Shown in pieces: positions 35,559 through 44,915 of a DNA stretch of 64,000 nt. Both the position numbers and the translations under genes were made by a program. This stretch comes from Streptomyces sp. CB01373 (GTDB lineage: Bacteria; Actinomycetota; Actinomycetes; Streptomycetales; Streptomycetaceae). Where the stretch lies: the NCBI RefSeq assembly GCF_002803075.1, contig NZ_NNBK01000022.1, positions 62,001 through 126,000 on the forward strand, read 5' to 3'. Positions within the stretch are counted from its first letter, which is position 1. Each line of letters starts with the position of its first letter. The notes under the pieces are model-generated. The model saw only the letters and a program-made list of their open reading frames with translations, ran no database searches and was not told where the DNA came from.

Positions 35559-36203
35559 ATGAGTACTGCTGCACAGCGCTTCGTGCTTGACATTCCGGAT
35601 CTGTGGAACCAACTGGACCTCTCCGGTGAGGACTTGGCCCAGGTGCGTGCGCGGGCGCTGGCCTCGACCCGGGATCCCCGGGAGAAGGCCCGGATCAACG
35701 ACATGTTCCGTCAGGGGCGGGAGGTGAGCCGGGCCGCACGCCGCCATGGAGCGCTGCTGGCGGTGGGGACGACGACGATGTACCCCGACGGCCTCTTCAT
35801 GGCGTACGGGATGGTGTTCGCCGTCACCACTCCTCAGGGTGAGGAGCTGACGCTGCCGGTGCTGTCCGCGCGGCTCGGCGTCTCCTCGGCGACCGGGGCC
35901 GCGCCGAAGGACCGGGTCATCGCCTCCGCGAAGGTGCCCCACGTGGGCACGGTGGCCCGGGTCACCGGTACCGAAGTGACGCGGCTGACCGGGGACATCG
36001 ACGTCAAGCTGCTCACGATGCACACCATGATGCCGGTGCCGGGCACCACCGAGGACTTCCTCGTGGTCACCTTCGCCAGCCCCAATCTGCCGTTGAAGAG
36101 CGAGGCGTACGACCTGTTCGACGCGATCACCAGCACCTTCCGCTTTGTGACGGACGACGGTGTCCAGGTCACGGTGGACGGCGACGGAGGGGTCGCCGCC
36201 TGA
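35559..36203 (+). CDS. Conserved hypothetical protein of the type VII-like locus
   Basis: The 214-aa soluble protein has an N-terminal helical part (IPDLWNQLDLSGEDLAQVRA) and a beta-rich remainder. I recognise no family. The middle reads TTTMYPDGLFMAYGMVFAVT, and the C-terminal half has VKLLTMHTMMPVPGTTEDFL followed by FDAITSTFRFV, which resembles a folded chaperone or adaptor. It follows the WXG100-like gene by 80 bp, in the same direction, and is closed by a strong terminator. Confidence 0.72.
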   Translation: MSTAAQRFVLDIPDLWNQLDLSGEDLAQVRARALASTRDPREKARINDMFRQGREVSRAARRHGALLAVGTTTMYPDGLFMAYGMVFAVTTPQGEELTLPVLSARLGVSSATGAAPKDRVIASAKVPHVGTVARVTGTEVTRLTGDIDVKLLTMHTMMPVPGTTEDFLVVTFASPNLPLKSEAYDLFDAITSTFRFVTDDGVQVTVDGDGGVAA

Positions 36204-36226
36204 CCGGCGCCCACGACGGAACAAGG

Positions 36227-36264
36227 AAGGGCGGCCGGGTGCTTCACCCGGCCGCCCTTCGCGT
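36227..36264 (+). terminator. Strong hairpin terminator
   Basis: A perfect 14-bp stem (aagggcggccgggt / acccggccgccctt) with a 5-nt loop lies 24 bp after the stop at 36203. It also falls just beyond the end of the converging EccC gene, so it may stop transcription from both sides. A T run is lacking. Confidence 0.75.
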
Positions 36265-36346
36265 CCCGCGGGCAGGACCACTCTTCCGTGCCCGCGGGGG
36301 AAGGAGGTGCACCCGGCGAGGGGGAGTCAAAGGCGCACCTCCGGCT

Positions 36347-39300
36347 TCACAGATCCGTTTCCGGGAGCGGCACCTGCACCGTCCGCAGTGTTCCGTCGCC
36401 CAGATGCAGGAGCCCGCGGCCCGGCTGCGGCGCCTGGCCGACGACGCCCCGGGTCAGCTTCACCCCGATGACCTCTCCGTCGCTGAGCCCCTGCGGGGAC
36501 AGCAGCATGCCGGTGCGGTTGCGTTTGACCTGCCCCATCCAGCCGGCCAGGCTCAGCGACAGCGACTCGGCGTTGCCGGCCGCCAGAACGCCCCACCCGG
36601 TCCCGGCCCCGCCCCGGGCGAGCAGGGCCAGATCGGCGTCGATCTCGGCGCCCATGAACAGTTCGGCGTCGTCCACGACGATCACCCCGTTCTCCTCCGG
36701 CACATTGCCGAGCGCCTGACGGAACTCGTTGACCGGCACCTCCGCGTCGGTGATGACGGCGGCCACACCGGGGCGGCCCTGGAGCAGGCGCAGGGGCGAG
36801 CGGCGCGGAGCGAGAACGATCAGTCCGGCGCCCGCCGCCAGCAGCGAATGCGCGGCGGTCAGCAGCGCGGAGCTGCGGCCGGTGCGCGGCGGCCCGGCGA
36901 TGACGAAGGTCGGCACGTCCGCCAGATCGGGGCTGAGGGAGGTGAGGGTGTCACCGCCGACCGCCACCAGGGGCCGCGTCGGCCCGCCGTGGGAGTGCAG
37001 GGCCAGGGCGTCGGCGTAGCCGATGCGGTCGGGGAGGACGTCCAGGCGCAGCGGAAGCCGCTCCGCGGGCAGCGCGGACTCCCGCTCGCTCAGCCGCCGG
37101 CCGAGGTCGGTGAGGACCTCGGCCTGCGCGGTGCCGGCCAGGTCCTCGCTCAGCACCGCGATCTGCACCTCGCTGAGGTCCTGCGGACGGATACCGCGCC
37201 CCGGCGGCAGGTCGGCGGGGGCGGACCTGGTCGGGATGCCGACGGTGGAGTAGTCCTGGCGGTCGTTGAGCCGCAGGACGATCTTGTCCTCGGTGGTGCC
37301 GGAGAACCGGCTGCCGCCGAGCACCCGGTCGCCGGCCAGGACGACATGCACGCCGACACCCGCGCCGTCGCGCAGCAGGCGGACCAGACGCTCCATGTAG
37401 CTGCCGTTGTCGTAGGACGCGAACTCGCGCTCGAAGACCTCGAACCGGTCGACCATCAGCACGATGTGGGGCAGTCGCTCGCCGGGGTTCTGCGCCTTGC
37501 GCAGCTCGGTCAGGTCGGCGGTGCCGCGCGTCCCCAGGATGCTCTGCCGGGCGGTGAGTTCGGAGTTGAGCCGCTCAAGGAGCCGTCCGAGCCGCTCGGT
37601 CTGGTTGCGGTCGACGACGGCGCCGCAGTGCGGCAGCGCGGTCAGCGCGTTGAGCGCGCCGTTGCCGCAGTCGATGCCGTACAGGTGCACGTCGTCGGCG
37701 CCGTGCGCCTCGGCGAGTGCCGCGGCCAGGGTGCGCAGCGTCTGGGAGCGCCCGCTGCGGGGTGATCCGATGATGTGCAGATGGCCGGAGCGGTCGAGGT
37801 CGAACACCAGAGGCGCACGGGTCTGCTGCGCCGGCAGGTCGACCATGCCGTACTCCACGGCCGGCAGCGCCGGAGCGCGCTCGGCGGCGGGCGCGGGCGC
37901 GGTTTCCGGGGTCCGGGTGAGGAGGCCGGGCAGCGGCGGCAGCCACGGACTGGCCTGTTGGGGAACTCCGGCGAGCCGGGCCGCCTGGGCGACGGCGCCC
38001 GTCAGGACCGCCAGGTCGGTGACGGCCTCGGTCTGTGCGGGACGTGCACCGCCGCGGGCTCCGTCGCGCGGCAGCGGACCGCCGATCTCCTGCCAGGACA
38101 CCGCCTCCGCCCGGATGACGGTCCGTGTGCCGTCGGCGGTGTGGCCGCCGGGCCGGCGCCCGCCGACCCGGCCGGACTGGAACGGCAGCAGGGCCGACGG
38201 TCCGAGCCGGGCGTAGGCGCGGCCCGGGTTGGCCGGAGAGATCTCCCCGGAGTCGGGCGCGTCGATGATGTCCCGGCTCTCGGTGGTGTCGGTGGTGCGC
38301 AGGGCGATCCGCAGGTTGGTGTTGGCGCGGATGTCCGGAGTGACGGCGCCGCCGGGCCGCTGCGTCGCCAGCACCAGGTGGATCCCCAGGGACCGGCCGC
38401 GCTGCGCGATGTTGACCAGGCCCGAGATGAAGTCGGGCAGTTCCCGCACCATGGAGGCGAACTCGTCGATGACCAGCATCAGCCGCGGCAGGGGCGGCAG
38501 TACGTCGCCGCCGCGGGACCGCTTGTCGAGGTAGTCCTCGATGTCCTTGGCGCCCGCCTGGGCCAGCTGTGTCTCCCGGCGCCGCAGCTCGGCCCCGAGG
38601 GACACCAGGGCCCGCTCCACCAGGTGGGTGTCGAGGTCGGTGACCAGGCCGACGGTGTGGGGCAGATCGGCGCACTCGGCGAAGGCGCTGCCGCCCTTGT
38701 AGTCGACCAGGACGAAGGTCATCTCGTCGGGACGGTTGACCACCGCCAGTGTGGCGACCAGGGTCTGCAGCAGTTCCGACTTGCCGGAACCGGTCGTCCC
38801 CGCGATCAGTGCGTGCGGGCCGTCCCGCACGAGGTCGACGGCGAACGGCCCGTCGTATCCGGTGCCCAGGACGGCCTTGGTGCTGCGGCCGCCGAGCGAC
38901 CAGCCGGCCACCACCGCCTCGGCCGTCGGCGGCTCGATGTCCAGCAGGTCCAGGAGACGTACCGAGCCGGGCAGGGTGCTCTCGTCGCTGTCGCCGACGC
39001 CGCGCAGCGGAGCCAGGGCGCGCCCGAAGTGCTCGTACCAGCCGGCCTCCGGCGAGTCGGTGCGCACCCCCTCCAGCGCCGCGCCCGCACCGGTGCGGAC
39101 CTTGGAGGCCGTGGTGGCGCCCGCCTCAGTGACCACGACCGCGCCGCACTCCTCGGGCAGCAGCCGTTCCTCGCGGTCGATGCAGAGGGTGTGGACGCCC
39201 ACCGACGGTCCGTCGCGCAGCAGGGCGATGACACCGGGAAGTGAACGTGCGCGGCGGGCCTGTTCCAGGACGACCAGGATGTCCGGGTAGCCGTTCGCGC

Positions 39301-40750
39301 CGCCCCGGGTCAGATCGGGTCCGGCCCCGATACGGGAGGCGACGATCTGCCCGAGCTCGCCGATGCGGCGGGCCAGGGAGTCGGCGGTGCTGCCCAGCAG
39401 GGCGTAGGCGTCCTCCCCCTGTGCCTGGGTGTGCGGCAGCCAGCGCGTCCACGACCAGTCCCGCTCGCCGTCCGGTCCCGCGAGGACCACGATCCGCAGA
39501 TCGGCGGGGCTGTGCAGGGCGGCGGCCTGGGCCGTCATCCACCCGGCCAGCCGGGCCGCTCCCGTGCCGGCGATCCCGGCCACGCCGACGCGGCGCAGCG
39601 ATGTGGCGACGGGCACCTGGTTCAGCTGCGGCACGGTGGTGCGCCGGTGCTCGTCCTGCGTGGGATCGTCGACGCTCGACGAGGAGGGAAGATCGGCCGT
39701 GCCGACCCGTACGGACAGGAAGTCGGGGTCCTGCCAGCGCCGTTCCCACAGTCGTTCCGAGGGCTGGGCGGCCATCTGCAGCAGGGCCGCGGGGTCCGGC
39801 AGGGACAGGCGCAGGTTGTGCTGTTCCTCGATGACGGCCTGGTCGACGTCCGCGCGCACCCGCACCAGAGTCTGCTCGTACTCCTCTTTTTTCTCCAGGT
39901 ACTTGAGCATCGCCTGCTTGCGGCCGCCGAACTGGGTGATCAGCGCGGCGATCGGCGAGAGCAGGGCGATGAAGACGAAGGACCAGCGCTGGGTGACGAA
40001 GATGGCGATCATGGCGCTGCCCGCCGGGAGCAGAAGGATCGGCAGCAACGGGATGGGCCGCTTGTCCGGCTTCGCCGGGGGTGCGGGCAGCCGGAACTTC
40101 GCGCCTGCCGCCGGCGGCAGGAAGCGCGGCGGCCGGTTGAACTCCAGGCCCAGCCCGTCCTGGGCCGGCGTCAGCGGCGCCCGGGAGTCCTGACGTGATG
40201 TCAGCTCCAGCAGGATGTCACCGACGGTGAGCTGGCTGCCCTCCTGCCACGGGGAGGGGGCCGTCGCGCTCCTGCCGTCGACGAGTGCCATGTCGGCCCT
40301 GAGCAGCTCGGCGCTTCCGTCGAGCCGGACCCGTACCCGGGCCGCGAGCGTGGGTGCCGTTCCGGCCAGTCTGATCCGGCAGGACGGACCGCTGCCGATG
40401 TCGTAGTCGCCGGGCACCAGACGGAAGACGGTCCCCGCCCCCGGACCCGAGACCACCCGGACCTCGCTGTGGCCCTCGGCCTCGGGCTCCTGGGGAACGG
40501 GGGTTCCGAGTCCGAGGTCCATGCCGTCCCGCACACCGGCCGTCTGGAGGGTGGCCTGCGGGTCGACGGGCGTGGAGCCGATGTAGAGAGCAGGCTCCGG
40601 CGCCCCCGCCCCGTCGGCCTCCGCATGGCCGACGGCACGGGCCAGCTCGGCCGCGAACCTGCCCGCCTGCGCGGAAGGCTCGGTGTCGACGACGACGGTG
40701 GTGGACACCCCCTCGATCCGAGGGTCACGAACACTGACGGTCAATCGCAC
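36347..40750 (-). CDS. eccC: FHA-containing EccC/EssC-type type VII secretion ATPase (FtsK/SpoIIIE)
   Basis: The 1467-aa membrane motor has a small beta-rich N-terminal domain (1-90), an FHA-like domain (about 105-190; FRLVPGDYDIGSGPSCRIRL) and two transmembrane helices (about 230-275). Three FtsK/SpoIIIE ATPase domains follow. D1 is canonical (GTTGSGKSELLQ near 650, Walker B LMLVIDEFASM). D2 (GSPRSGRSQ, near 995) and D3 (GPPRTGRSS, near 1285) have Arg in place of the catalytic Lys, as in many EccC proteins. It drives export of WXG100-type substrates. The next gene on the same strand is a WXG100. Confidence 0.9.
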   Translation of the reverse strand: MRLTVSVRDPRIEGVSTTVVVDTEPSAQAGRFAAELARAVGHAEADGAGAPEPALYIGSTPVDPQATLQTAGVRDGMDLGLGTPVPQEPEAEGHSEVRVVSGPGAGTVFRLVPGDYDIGSGPSCRIRLAGTAPTLAARVRVRLDGSAELLRADMALVDGRSATAPSPWQEGSQLTVGDILLELTSRQDSRAPLTPAQDGLGLEFNRPPRFLPPAAGAKFRLPAPPAKPDKRPIPLLPILLLPAGSAMIAIFVTQRWSFVFIALLSPIAALITQFGGRKQAMLKYLEKKEEYEQTLVRVRADVDQAVIEEQHNLRLSLPDPAALLQMAAQPSERLWERRWQDPDFLSVRVGTADLPSSSSVDDPTQDEHRRTTVPQLNQVPVATSLRRVGVAGIAGTGAARLAGWMTAQAAALHSPADLRIVVLAGPDGERDWSWTRWLPHTQAQGEDAYALLGSTADSLARRIGELGQIVASRIGAGPDLTRGGANGYPDILVVLEQARRARSLPGVIALLRDGPSVGVHTLCIDREERLLPEECGAVVVTEAGATTASKVRTGAGAALEGVRTDSPEAGWYEHFGRALAPLRGVGDSDESTLPGSVRLLDLLDIEPPTAEAVVAGWSLGGRSTKAVLGTGYDGPFAVDLVRDGPHALIAGTTGSGKSELLQTLVATLAVVNRPDEMTFVLVDYKGGSAFAECADLPHTVGLVTDLDTHLVERALVSLGAELRRRETQLAQAGAKDIEDYLDKRSRGGDVLPPLPRLMLVIDEFASMVRELPDFISGLVNIAQRGRSLGIHLVLATQRPGGAVTPDIRANTNLRIALRTTDTTESRDIIDAPDSGEISPANPGRAYARLGPSALLPFQSGRVGGRRPGGHTADGTRTVIRAEAVSWQEIGGPLPRDGARGGARPAQTEAVTDLAVLTGAVAQAARLAGVPQQASPWLPPLPGLLTRTPETAPAPAAERAPALPAVEYGMVDLPAQQTRAPLVFDLDRSGHLHIIGSPRSGRSQTLRTLAAALAEAHGADDVHLYGIDCGNGALNALTALPHCGAVVDRNQTERLGRLLERLNSELTARQSILGTRGTADLTELRKAQNPGERLPHIVLMVDRFEVFEREFASYDNGSYMERLVRLLRDGAGVGVHVVLAGDRVLGGSRFSGTTEDKIVLRLNDRQDYSTVGIPTRSAPADLPPGRGIRPQDLSEVQIAVLSEDLAGTAQAEVLTDLGRRLSERESALPAERLPLRLDVLPDRIGYADALALHSHGGPTRPLVAVGGDTLTSLSPDLADVPTFVIAGPPRTGRSSALLTAAHSLLAAGAGLIVLAPRRSPLRLLQGRPGVAAVITDAEVPVNEFRQALGNVPEENGVIVVDDAELFMGAEIDADLALLARGGAGTGWGVLAAGNAESLSLSLAGWMGQVKRNRTGMLLSPQGLSDGEVIGVKLTRGVVGQAPQPGRGLLHLGDGTLRTVQVPLPETDL

Positions 40751-40818
40751 TGCTCATCGTCCTTCTCGTGGGGAGGTGGGTGTCTTCACTGCGCCTCGAC
40801 ACCGAGCGGGCCGCGGGG

Positions 40819-41112
40819 TCAGCCGAGGTTGGAGCCGAGCTGGTCGTCGGTCTGCGAGAACGCGTCGCCGACGGCCTTCACGTACTGGCCGATCCCCTGC
40901 AGGCCCTGGTTGACCTGGTCGAACCCCTTGGCGAACTCGTCGAAGAACGGGGAGAACTTCTGCTGGGCGGCGGGCGTGCTGTAGCCGTTGGCCAGCAGGT
41001 TGGAGATCTTCCCCTTGACCTCGGCGAGCTTGTCCTGCAGCTGCGCGAAGTCGTTGAGGAGGGCCTGCGAAGTCGAGGCGGTCTCGTCGGAGTTGACGTT
41101 GTAGGAAGGCAT
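40819..41112 (-). CDS. WXG100/EsxA-like secretion substrate
   Basis: The 97-aa protein forms two helices around a turn NGYSTPAAQQKF where classic members have W-x-G. The first helix is SQALLNDFAQLQDKLAEVKG and the second begins KFSPFFDEFAKGFDQVNQGL. The ~100-aa length, lack of a signal peptide and position before the EccC gene all fit a small export substrate. The Trp is replaced by Tyr and the Gly by Thr, so it is a divergent member. Confidence 0.8.
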   Translation of the reverse strand: MPSYNVNSDETASTSQALLNDFAQLQDKLAEVKGKISNLLANGYSTPAAQQKFSPFFDEFAKGFDQVNQGLQGIGQYVKAVGDAFSQTDDQLGSNLG

Positions 41113-41240
41113 GGAAGTACTCCTTGCTGGTCGGTTTTGTCCATCCGTTCATGGATGGAGTTCTGTGAGGGCAGAGGGCCGAGGGCCGAGGGCCGAGGGC
41201 GCATCGGGTCGGGCCGGTCCGAGGGCGGCCCGGCCCGGTG

Positions 41241-43148
41241 CTACTGGCCGCCGTTGCCGGTCGGCTGGTCGGGACTGGTCGGTGCCGTGACGAACCCGCT
41301 GCTGTCCGGTGAGGACGAGGTATCGGCGCCGCGGGCCGGTGGGGTGTCGGGGATGGTGAGCGGCGGGAGCGGGGGACGCCCGCCCGTTTGGCCGCCGTCC
41401 GGCGTGGTGGGTGATGGGGGCAGTGGCACGTCTGCCGGGTTTACGCCGGTGGGTCGTGGGATGGTGGGGGATGCGGGCAGTGGGACATCCGCGGGGTTCA
41501 CGCCGGTGGTGGGTGAGGCGGGCAGTGGGACATCCGCCGGGTTCACGCCCGTGGGTCGCTGCGTCGTGGGGGATGCGGGCAGTGGCACGTCCGCCGGGGT
41601 CACGCCGCTGGTGGGTGACGTGGGCAGTGGCACGTCCGCCGGGTTCACGCCGGAGGGTCGCGGCGTCGTGGGTGGCGCGGGCAGCGGCACGCCCGCCGGG
41701 GCGATGGGCGGCGTGGTGCCGGGCCGGACGTTGCCCTTGATCGGGATCTTGGCCGTCACGCCGTCGACCACGCGGCCCAGGCCCGCCTTGCCGACCGGTC
41801 CCACGCCCAGCGTGGGGGCCGAGTTGGCGATCTCACCGGCCGCGACCTCGTTGGGATCGCCGCCCTGGGCGATCCCGACACCGATCTTGGCGCCGAGCGT
41901 GGCGCCTTCCTCGACGAAGTTGCCGACCTGGTCGGAGGCCCGCTTTCCGACGCTGTCGCCCAGTGCCGGAGCGGTGGTGTCCCCGAAACGGCCGCCGGCG
42001 CCGTCCTTGACCGGCGGGTTCCCCCTGGCCGAGCCGATTTTGCCGATGCCCCCCTTGAAGACGGCTCCCGCCACGGCCCCCGCCGCGGCTCCGGCGAAGA
42101 CCCCGGCCGCGGTGATCTCGTCGTGGTTCGCCGCCTTGGCGGCTGTTTCCAGGGCGGAGCTCTTCAGGAAGCCGCCGCCGGCCTCCGCGGCCGCCTTGCC
42201 CACCGACGTGTCGAGGATCCCGCTGATGGCCTTGTTGTTGGCGAGCGACTCGGTGACCTTGGTGATGGTTCCGGTGGTCTTGGTGATCACGCTGGATCCC
42301 TTGATCGCGGCCACCGCGGCGGGGGCGATGGCTTCCACCGCCCTGCCCCCCAGCTTCAGCAGGGATCCGCCGGGGACGATGCCGAGCAGGCCGACGACGA
42401 AGTCACCCGCTTTGATACCGCCGGTCTGACTTGCGACGACTTGGTTGAAGACGAAGAGTGCCCCGCCGAGCAACGCGCCCACCACCGGGAAGAACACCGC
42501 CACGACGGCGATCAGAGCGGCGAGCAGGATCTGGACGAAGGGGAAGTCCCTGAAGAAGTCGGCGATCTTCTGGAAGATGTTCCGCTCCGGAATCGCCTCC
42601 CTCGCCGCCCGGTCCAGCACGTCGGCGCACTCCCGCTGGGCGCTCTGCCGCATCGCCTTGGCCTGCTCGGCCAGGCTCCTGGCCGCGCTCATCTCGCCTT
42701 TGCCGGAGTCGATGGAGTCCTGGACACGGCGGGCCTCGGCCTTCTCCTCGTCCGTGGGTTCGGCACCCAGTTCCCTGGGCGCCTGGTTCGCCTGCGGTGC
42801 GGCGGCCCGCGCCTGGTCGACCGCCCGGTCGAAGGTGTCCTGGGCCTCCTGCAGACGCGGGATGTAGTCGCTGTAGGCCTGGGCCGCGTCGTGATAGGAG
42901 GTCATCGTCTTGGTCAGCTTGTTCGGGAGATCGTCGCCGATCTTCTCCTTCAGCTTGTCCATGGCCGAACCCCGGCCCTGCGCGATCGTGCCGTCCCTCT
43001 TCAGCACGTTCAGCGCCTTCTCCGCGGCGTCTCCGACGTCCCGGTACCGCTGCATGACGGCCTGGATCAGGTCCGGGTCGCCAGGCGTCGGATCCCCGTT
43101 CATCCCGACGATCTGGAAGTCCTCGGAACTCGCGTGCCGACGTGCCAT
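41241..43148 (-). CDS. Putative T7SS-secreted protein with proline-rich repeat tail
   Basis: The 635-aa protein starts with a helical WXG-like domain (about 20-130; DPDLIQAVMQRYRDVGDAAE). A hydrophobic segment follows (about 205-245; FVQILLAALIAVVAVFFPVV), then an alanine- and glycine-rich middle. The C-terminal 150 residues are proline-rich tandem repeats (GVNPADVPLPASPTT). No nuclease or other toxin domain is recognised. The ATG at 43148 has ggggg 6 bp upstream. It is probably exported by the adjacent EccC, or a surface stalk, but this is inference. Confidence 0.8.
   Translation of the reverse strand: MARRHASSEDFQIVGMNGDPTPGDPDLIQAVMQRYRDVGDAAEKALNVLKRDGTIAQGRGSAMDKLKEKIGDDLPNKLTKTMTSYHDAAQAYSDYIPRLQEAQDTFDRAVDQARAAAPQANQAPRELGAEPTDEEKAEARRVQDSIDSGKGEMSAARSLAEQAKAMRQSAQRECADVLDRAAREAIPERNIFQKIADFFRDFPFVQILLAALIAVVAVFFPVVGALLGGALFVFNQVVASQTGGIKAGDFVVGLLGIVPGGSLLKLGGRAVEAIAPAAVAAIKGSSVITKTTGTITKVTESLANNKAISGILDTSVGKAAAEAGGGFLKSSALETAAKAANHDEITAAGVFAGAAAGAVAGAVFKGGIGKIGSARGNPPVKDGAGGRFGDTTAPALGDSVGKRASDQVGNFVEEGATLGAKIGVGIAQGGDPNEVAAGEIANSAPTLGVGPVGKAGLGRVVDGVTAKIPIKGNVRPGTTPPIAPAGVPLPAPPTTPRPSGVNPADVPLPTSPTSGVTPADVPLPASPTTQRPTGVNPADVPLPASPTTGVNPADVPLPASPTIPRPTGVNPADVPLPPSPTTPDGGQTGGRPPLPPLTIPDTPPARGADTSSSPDSSGFVTAPTSPDQPTGNGGQ
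41400..41715 (-). repeat. In-frame tandem repeats coding a Pro-rich tail
   Basis: About six copies of a 45-57-bp unit encode variants of GVNPADVPLPASPTT, with an optional xRPT insert. All are in frame inside the gene at 41241-43148. The near-identity at the DNA level suggests recent expansion by slippage or unequal recombination. Confidence 0.8.
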
Positions 43149-43347
43149 GTTCATCCCCCGTGCGCGGTGCCCCTCAGGTGCAGTCGCCAGATACACGGGC
43201 TCGGGCTTCCCAAGGGTTCACATCTTCTTCGAACGCTTTCACCGCCCGGCTCCGTGTAGACGGTGGAGCGCGTCGGCGGACAGCGGCAGGGCCTTCCCCG
43301 CACGGCCCGCGGAACGCTCCCAGCAGCCCGGAGGAGTAGCAGACGAC

Positions 43348-44799
43348 ATGGCGGACCCCATGACCGACGACACCGGCGCCGTGCCTCGGCACCGGCCGAG
43401 AGCCACCGCGCCCCACCGCACGCCGCACACCGTGCTGCGCTTCCTCGCGGCCGTGGTGATGGCCTGCCTGGCCGCACTGGGCGCGGCCTCGTCCGCGGCC
43501 GCCGCGGAAGGCGACGATCTGATCAAGGTGTTCGTGGTCCAGGACCCCGCGCAGTCCGGCGGGCAGCTCGCCACCCTGGAGTCGATCGCCGCCGGCACGC
43601 TGGGCGACGCCTCGCGTGCGGGGGAGATCCTTAACCTCAACCGCGGTCTGCGGCAGAAGGACGGCGGGGCGCTGAACGCTCCCGAGGAGCAGCTGCATCC
43701 CGGCTGGATCCTGCGGCTGCCACCGGATGCCTCGGGGCCCGGCGTGCAGCTGGCGAGGGAGACCGGGAACGCGAACGACACGTCCACGGACCCGAACGGC
43801 GCGGCGGGCGACGCCGGAGCGGCCACCGGCGGATCCACCGTGTTCGCCATTCCCCTGGCCGCGGCGGTGGCCGCGGTCGTGGCCCTCCTGCTGGCCCTGG
43901 TGACCGCGATCATCGTGAGCAGGAAGAAGGCGCGCGCCGTGTACGCCGCGGGGATGCGCGTGGTGCGAAAGCTGGGGGCGCCTGCCAGGCGGCGGCGCCG
44001 GCTGATGCTGCGACGCGCGACGGGCCGGCGGTTCGCGGCAGACGCCGACTCCGTACGACGTGCCTACGGCGCCCTCGGAGAACTCTCCGCCGGCGGGGGG
44101 CGGCCGGAGGCGCCGGTGCACGGGCTGCGCGTCGACGACGGCGGTGTCACGGTGTGGCTGCCGTCCTCCTCCGCGGTCGACGCCCCCTGGCAGAACATCG
44201 ACGGCACCCGGTGGCGCCGTACCGCCGCCGCTGTCGGCTGGATGACCCCCGCCGGCGGCGACGGAGCCACGACCTCATGGGCGGCCGTCACCGCCGCGTG
44301 TCTGGTGCGGGTGGGGACCGACACCGACGGCGAACCGGTGTTCGTGGACCTCAGCCGTCTGGACGGTGTCCTCAGTGTGACGGGCGATCAGGCCGTGGCC
44401 CGCGACGTGGTGCAGAACCTGCTGGCGGAGATCGCCCGCAGCAGGCCGGACACCCCGGTGACCGTCCTCGGCGGCAGGGACGGCGCCGACGCGCTCGCCC
44501 TGCCGGGAGCTCTGCAACGGCTCCCCCGGGTCGAAGCACCGGCGGCGGCTCCCGCGACCGGTGGCGGCACCACCCGTGCCGCCGCCTCACGGCACCCGGT
44601 CAAGGGGCTGGTGGTCCTGGCGGGCACCCCCACGGAGCGGGAGACCGCGGAGCTGACCGCGCTGTGCGGACCGGGCGGTGCGGGCTGGACGGGACTCGTC
44701 TCCGGCGAGGTGGACGGCGCGCACTGGCGTTGGAACACGGACGCCGACGGCCATGTGGACATTCCGGTGCTGGACGTGCGGCTCACCGTTCCGGCGTGA
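43348..44799 (+). CDS. Membrane protein with LysM-like domain
   Basis: The 483-aa protein has an N-terminal hydrophobic segment (about 28-50; VLRFLAAVVMACLAALGAAS). An extracellular LysM-like region follows (about 60-130; LATLESIAAGTLGDASRAGE, then RLPPDASG), then a second transmembrane helix (about 172-195) with a basic RKKARAVYAAGMRV stop signal. The C-terminal 280 residues are cytoplasmic and unrecognised. The start at 43348 has ggaggag upstream. It points away from the T7SS genes but flanks them, and could be a locus scaffold. Confidence 0.75.
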   Translation: MADPMTDDTGAVPRHRPRATAPHRTPHTVLRFLAAVVMACLAALGAASSAAAAEGDDLIKVFVVQDPAQSGGQLATLESIAAGTLGDASRAGEILNLNRGLRQKDGGALNAPEEQLHPGWILRLPPDASGPGVQLARETGNANDTSTDPNGAAGDAGAATGGSTVFAIPLAAAVAAVVALLLALVTAIIVSRKKARAVYAAGMRVVRKLGAPARRRRRLMLRRATGRRFAADADSVRRAYGALGELSAGGGRPEAPVHGLRVDDGGVTVWLPSSSAVDAPWQNIDGTRWRRTAAAVGWMTPAGGDGATTSWAAVTAACLVRVGTDTDGEPVFVDLSRLDGVLSVTGDQAVARDVVQNLLAEIARSRPDTPVTVLGGRDGADALALPGALQRLPRVEAPAAAPATGGGTTRAAASRHPVKGLVVLAGTPTERETAELTALCGPGGAGWTGLVSGEVDGAHWRWNTDADGHVDIPVLDVRLTVPA

Positions 44800-44915
44800 A
44801 GAGGAACCCCATGACCCCTGTCGACGGGCGGCCGGTACCCGCCGCGCGCCTGCCGGTGACCGGCACCCGGCGCGTCACGTTCACGGCCGGCGGGGGCCCG
44901 GCCGTGAGGACGGGC

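Noticed and set aside
36239..40198. Several long plus-strand frames across the EccC gene
   Set aside because: All are shadows of the 1467-aa ATPase, whose three ATPase domains are unmistakable.
41400..41715. Possible CRISPR array because of regular repeats
   Set aside because: The repeats are in frame within a coding gene, have no unique spacers and encode a Pro-rich tail; no cas gene is present.
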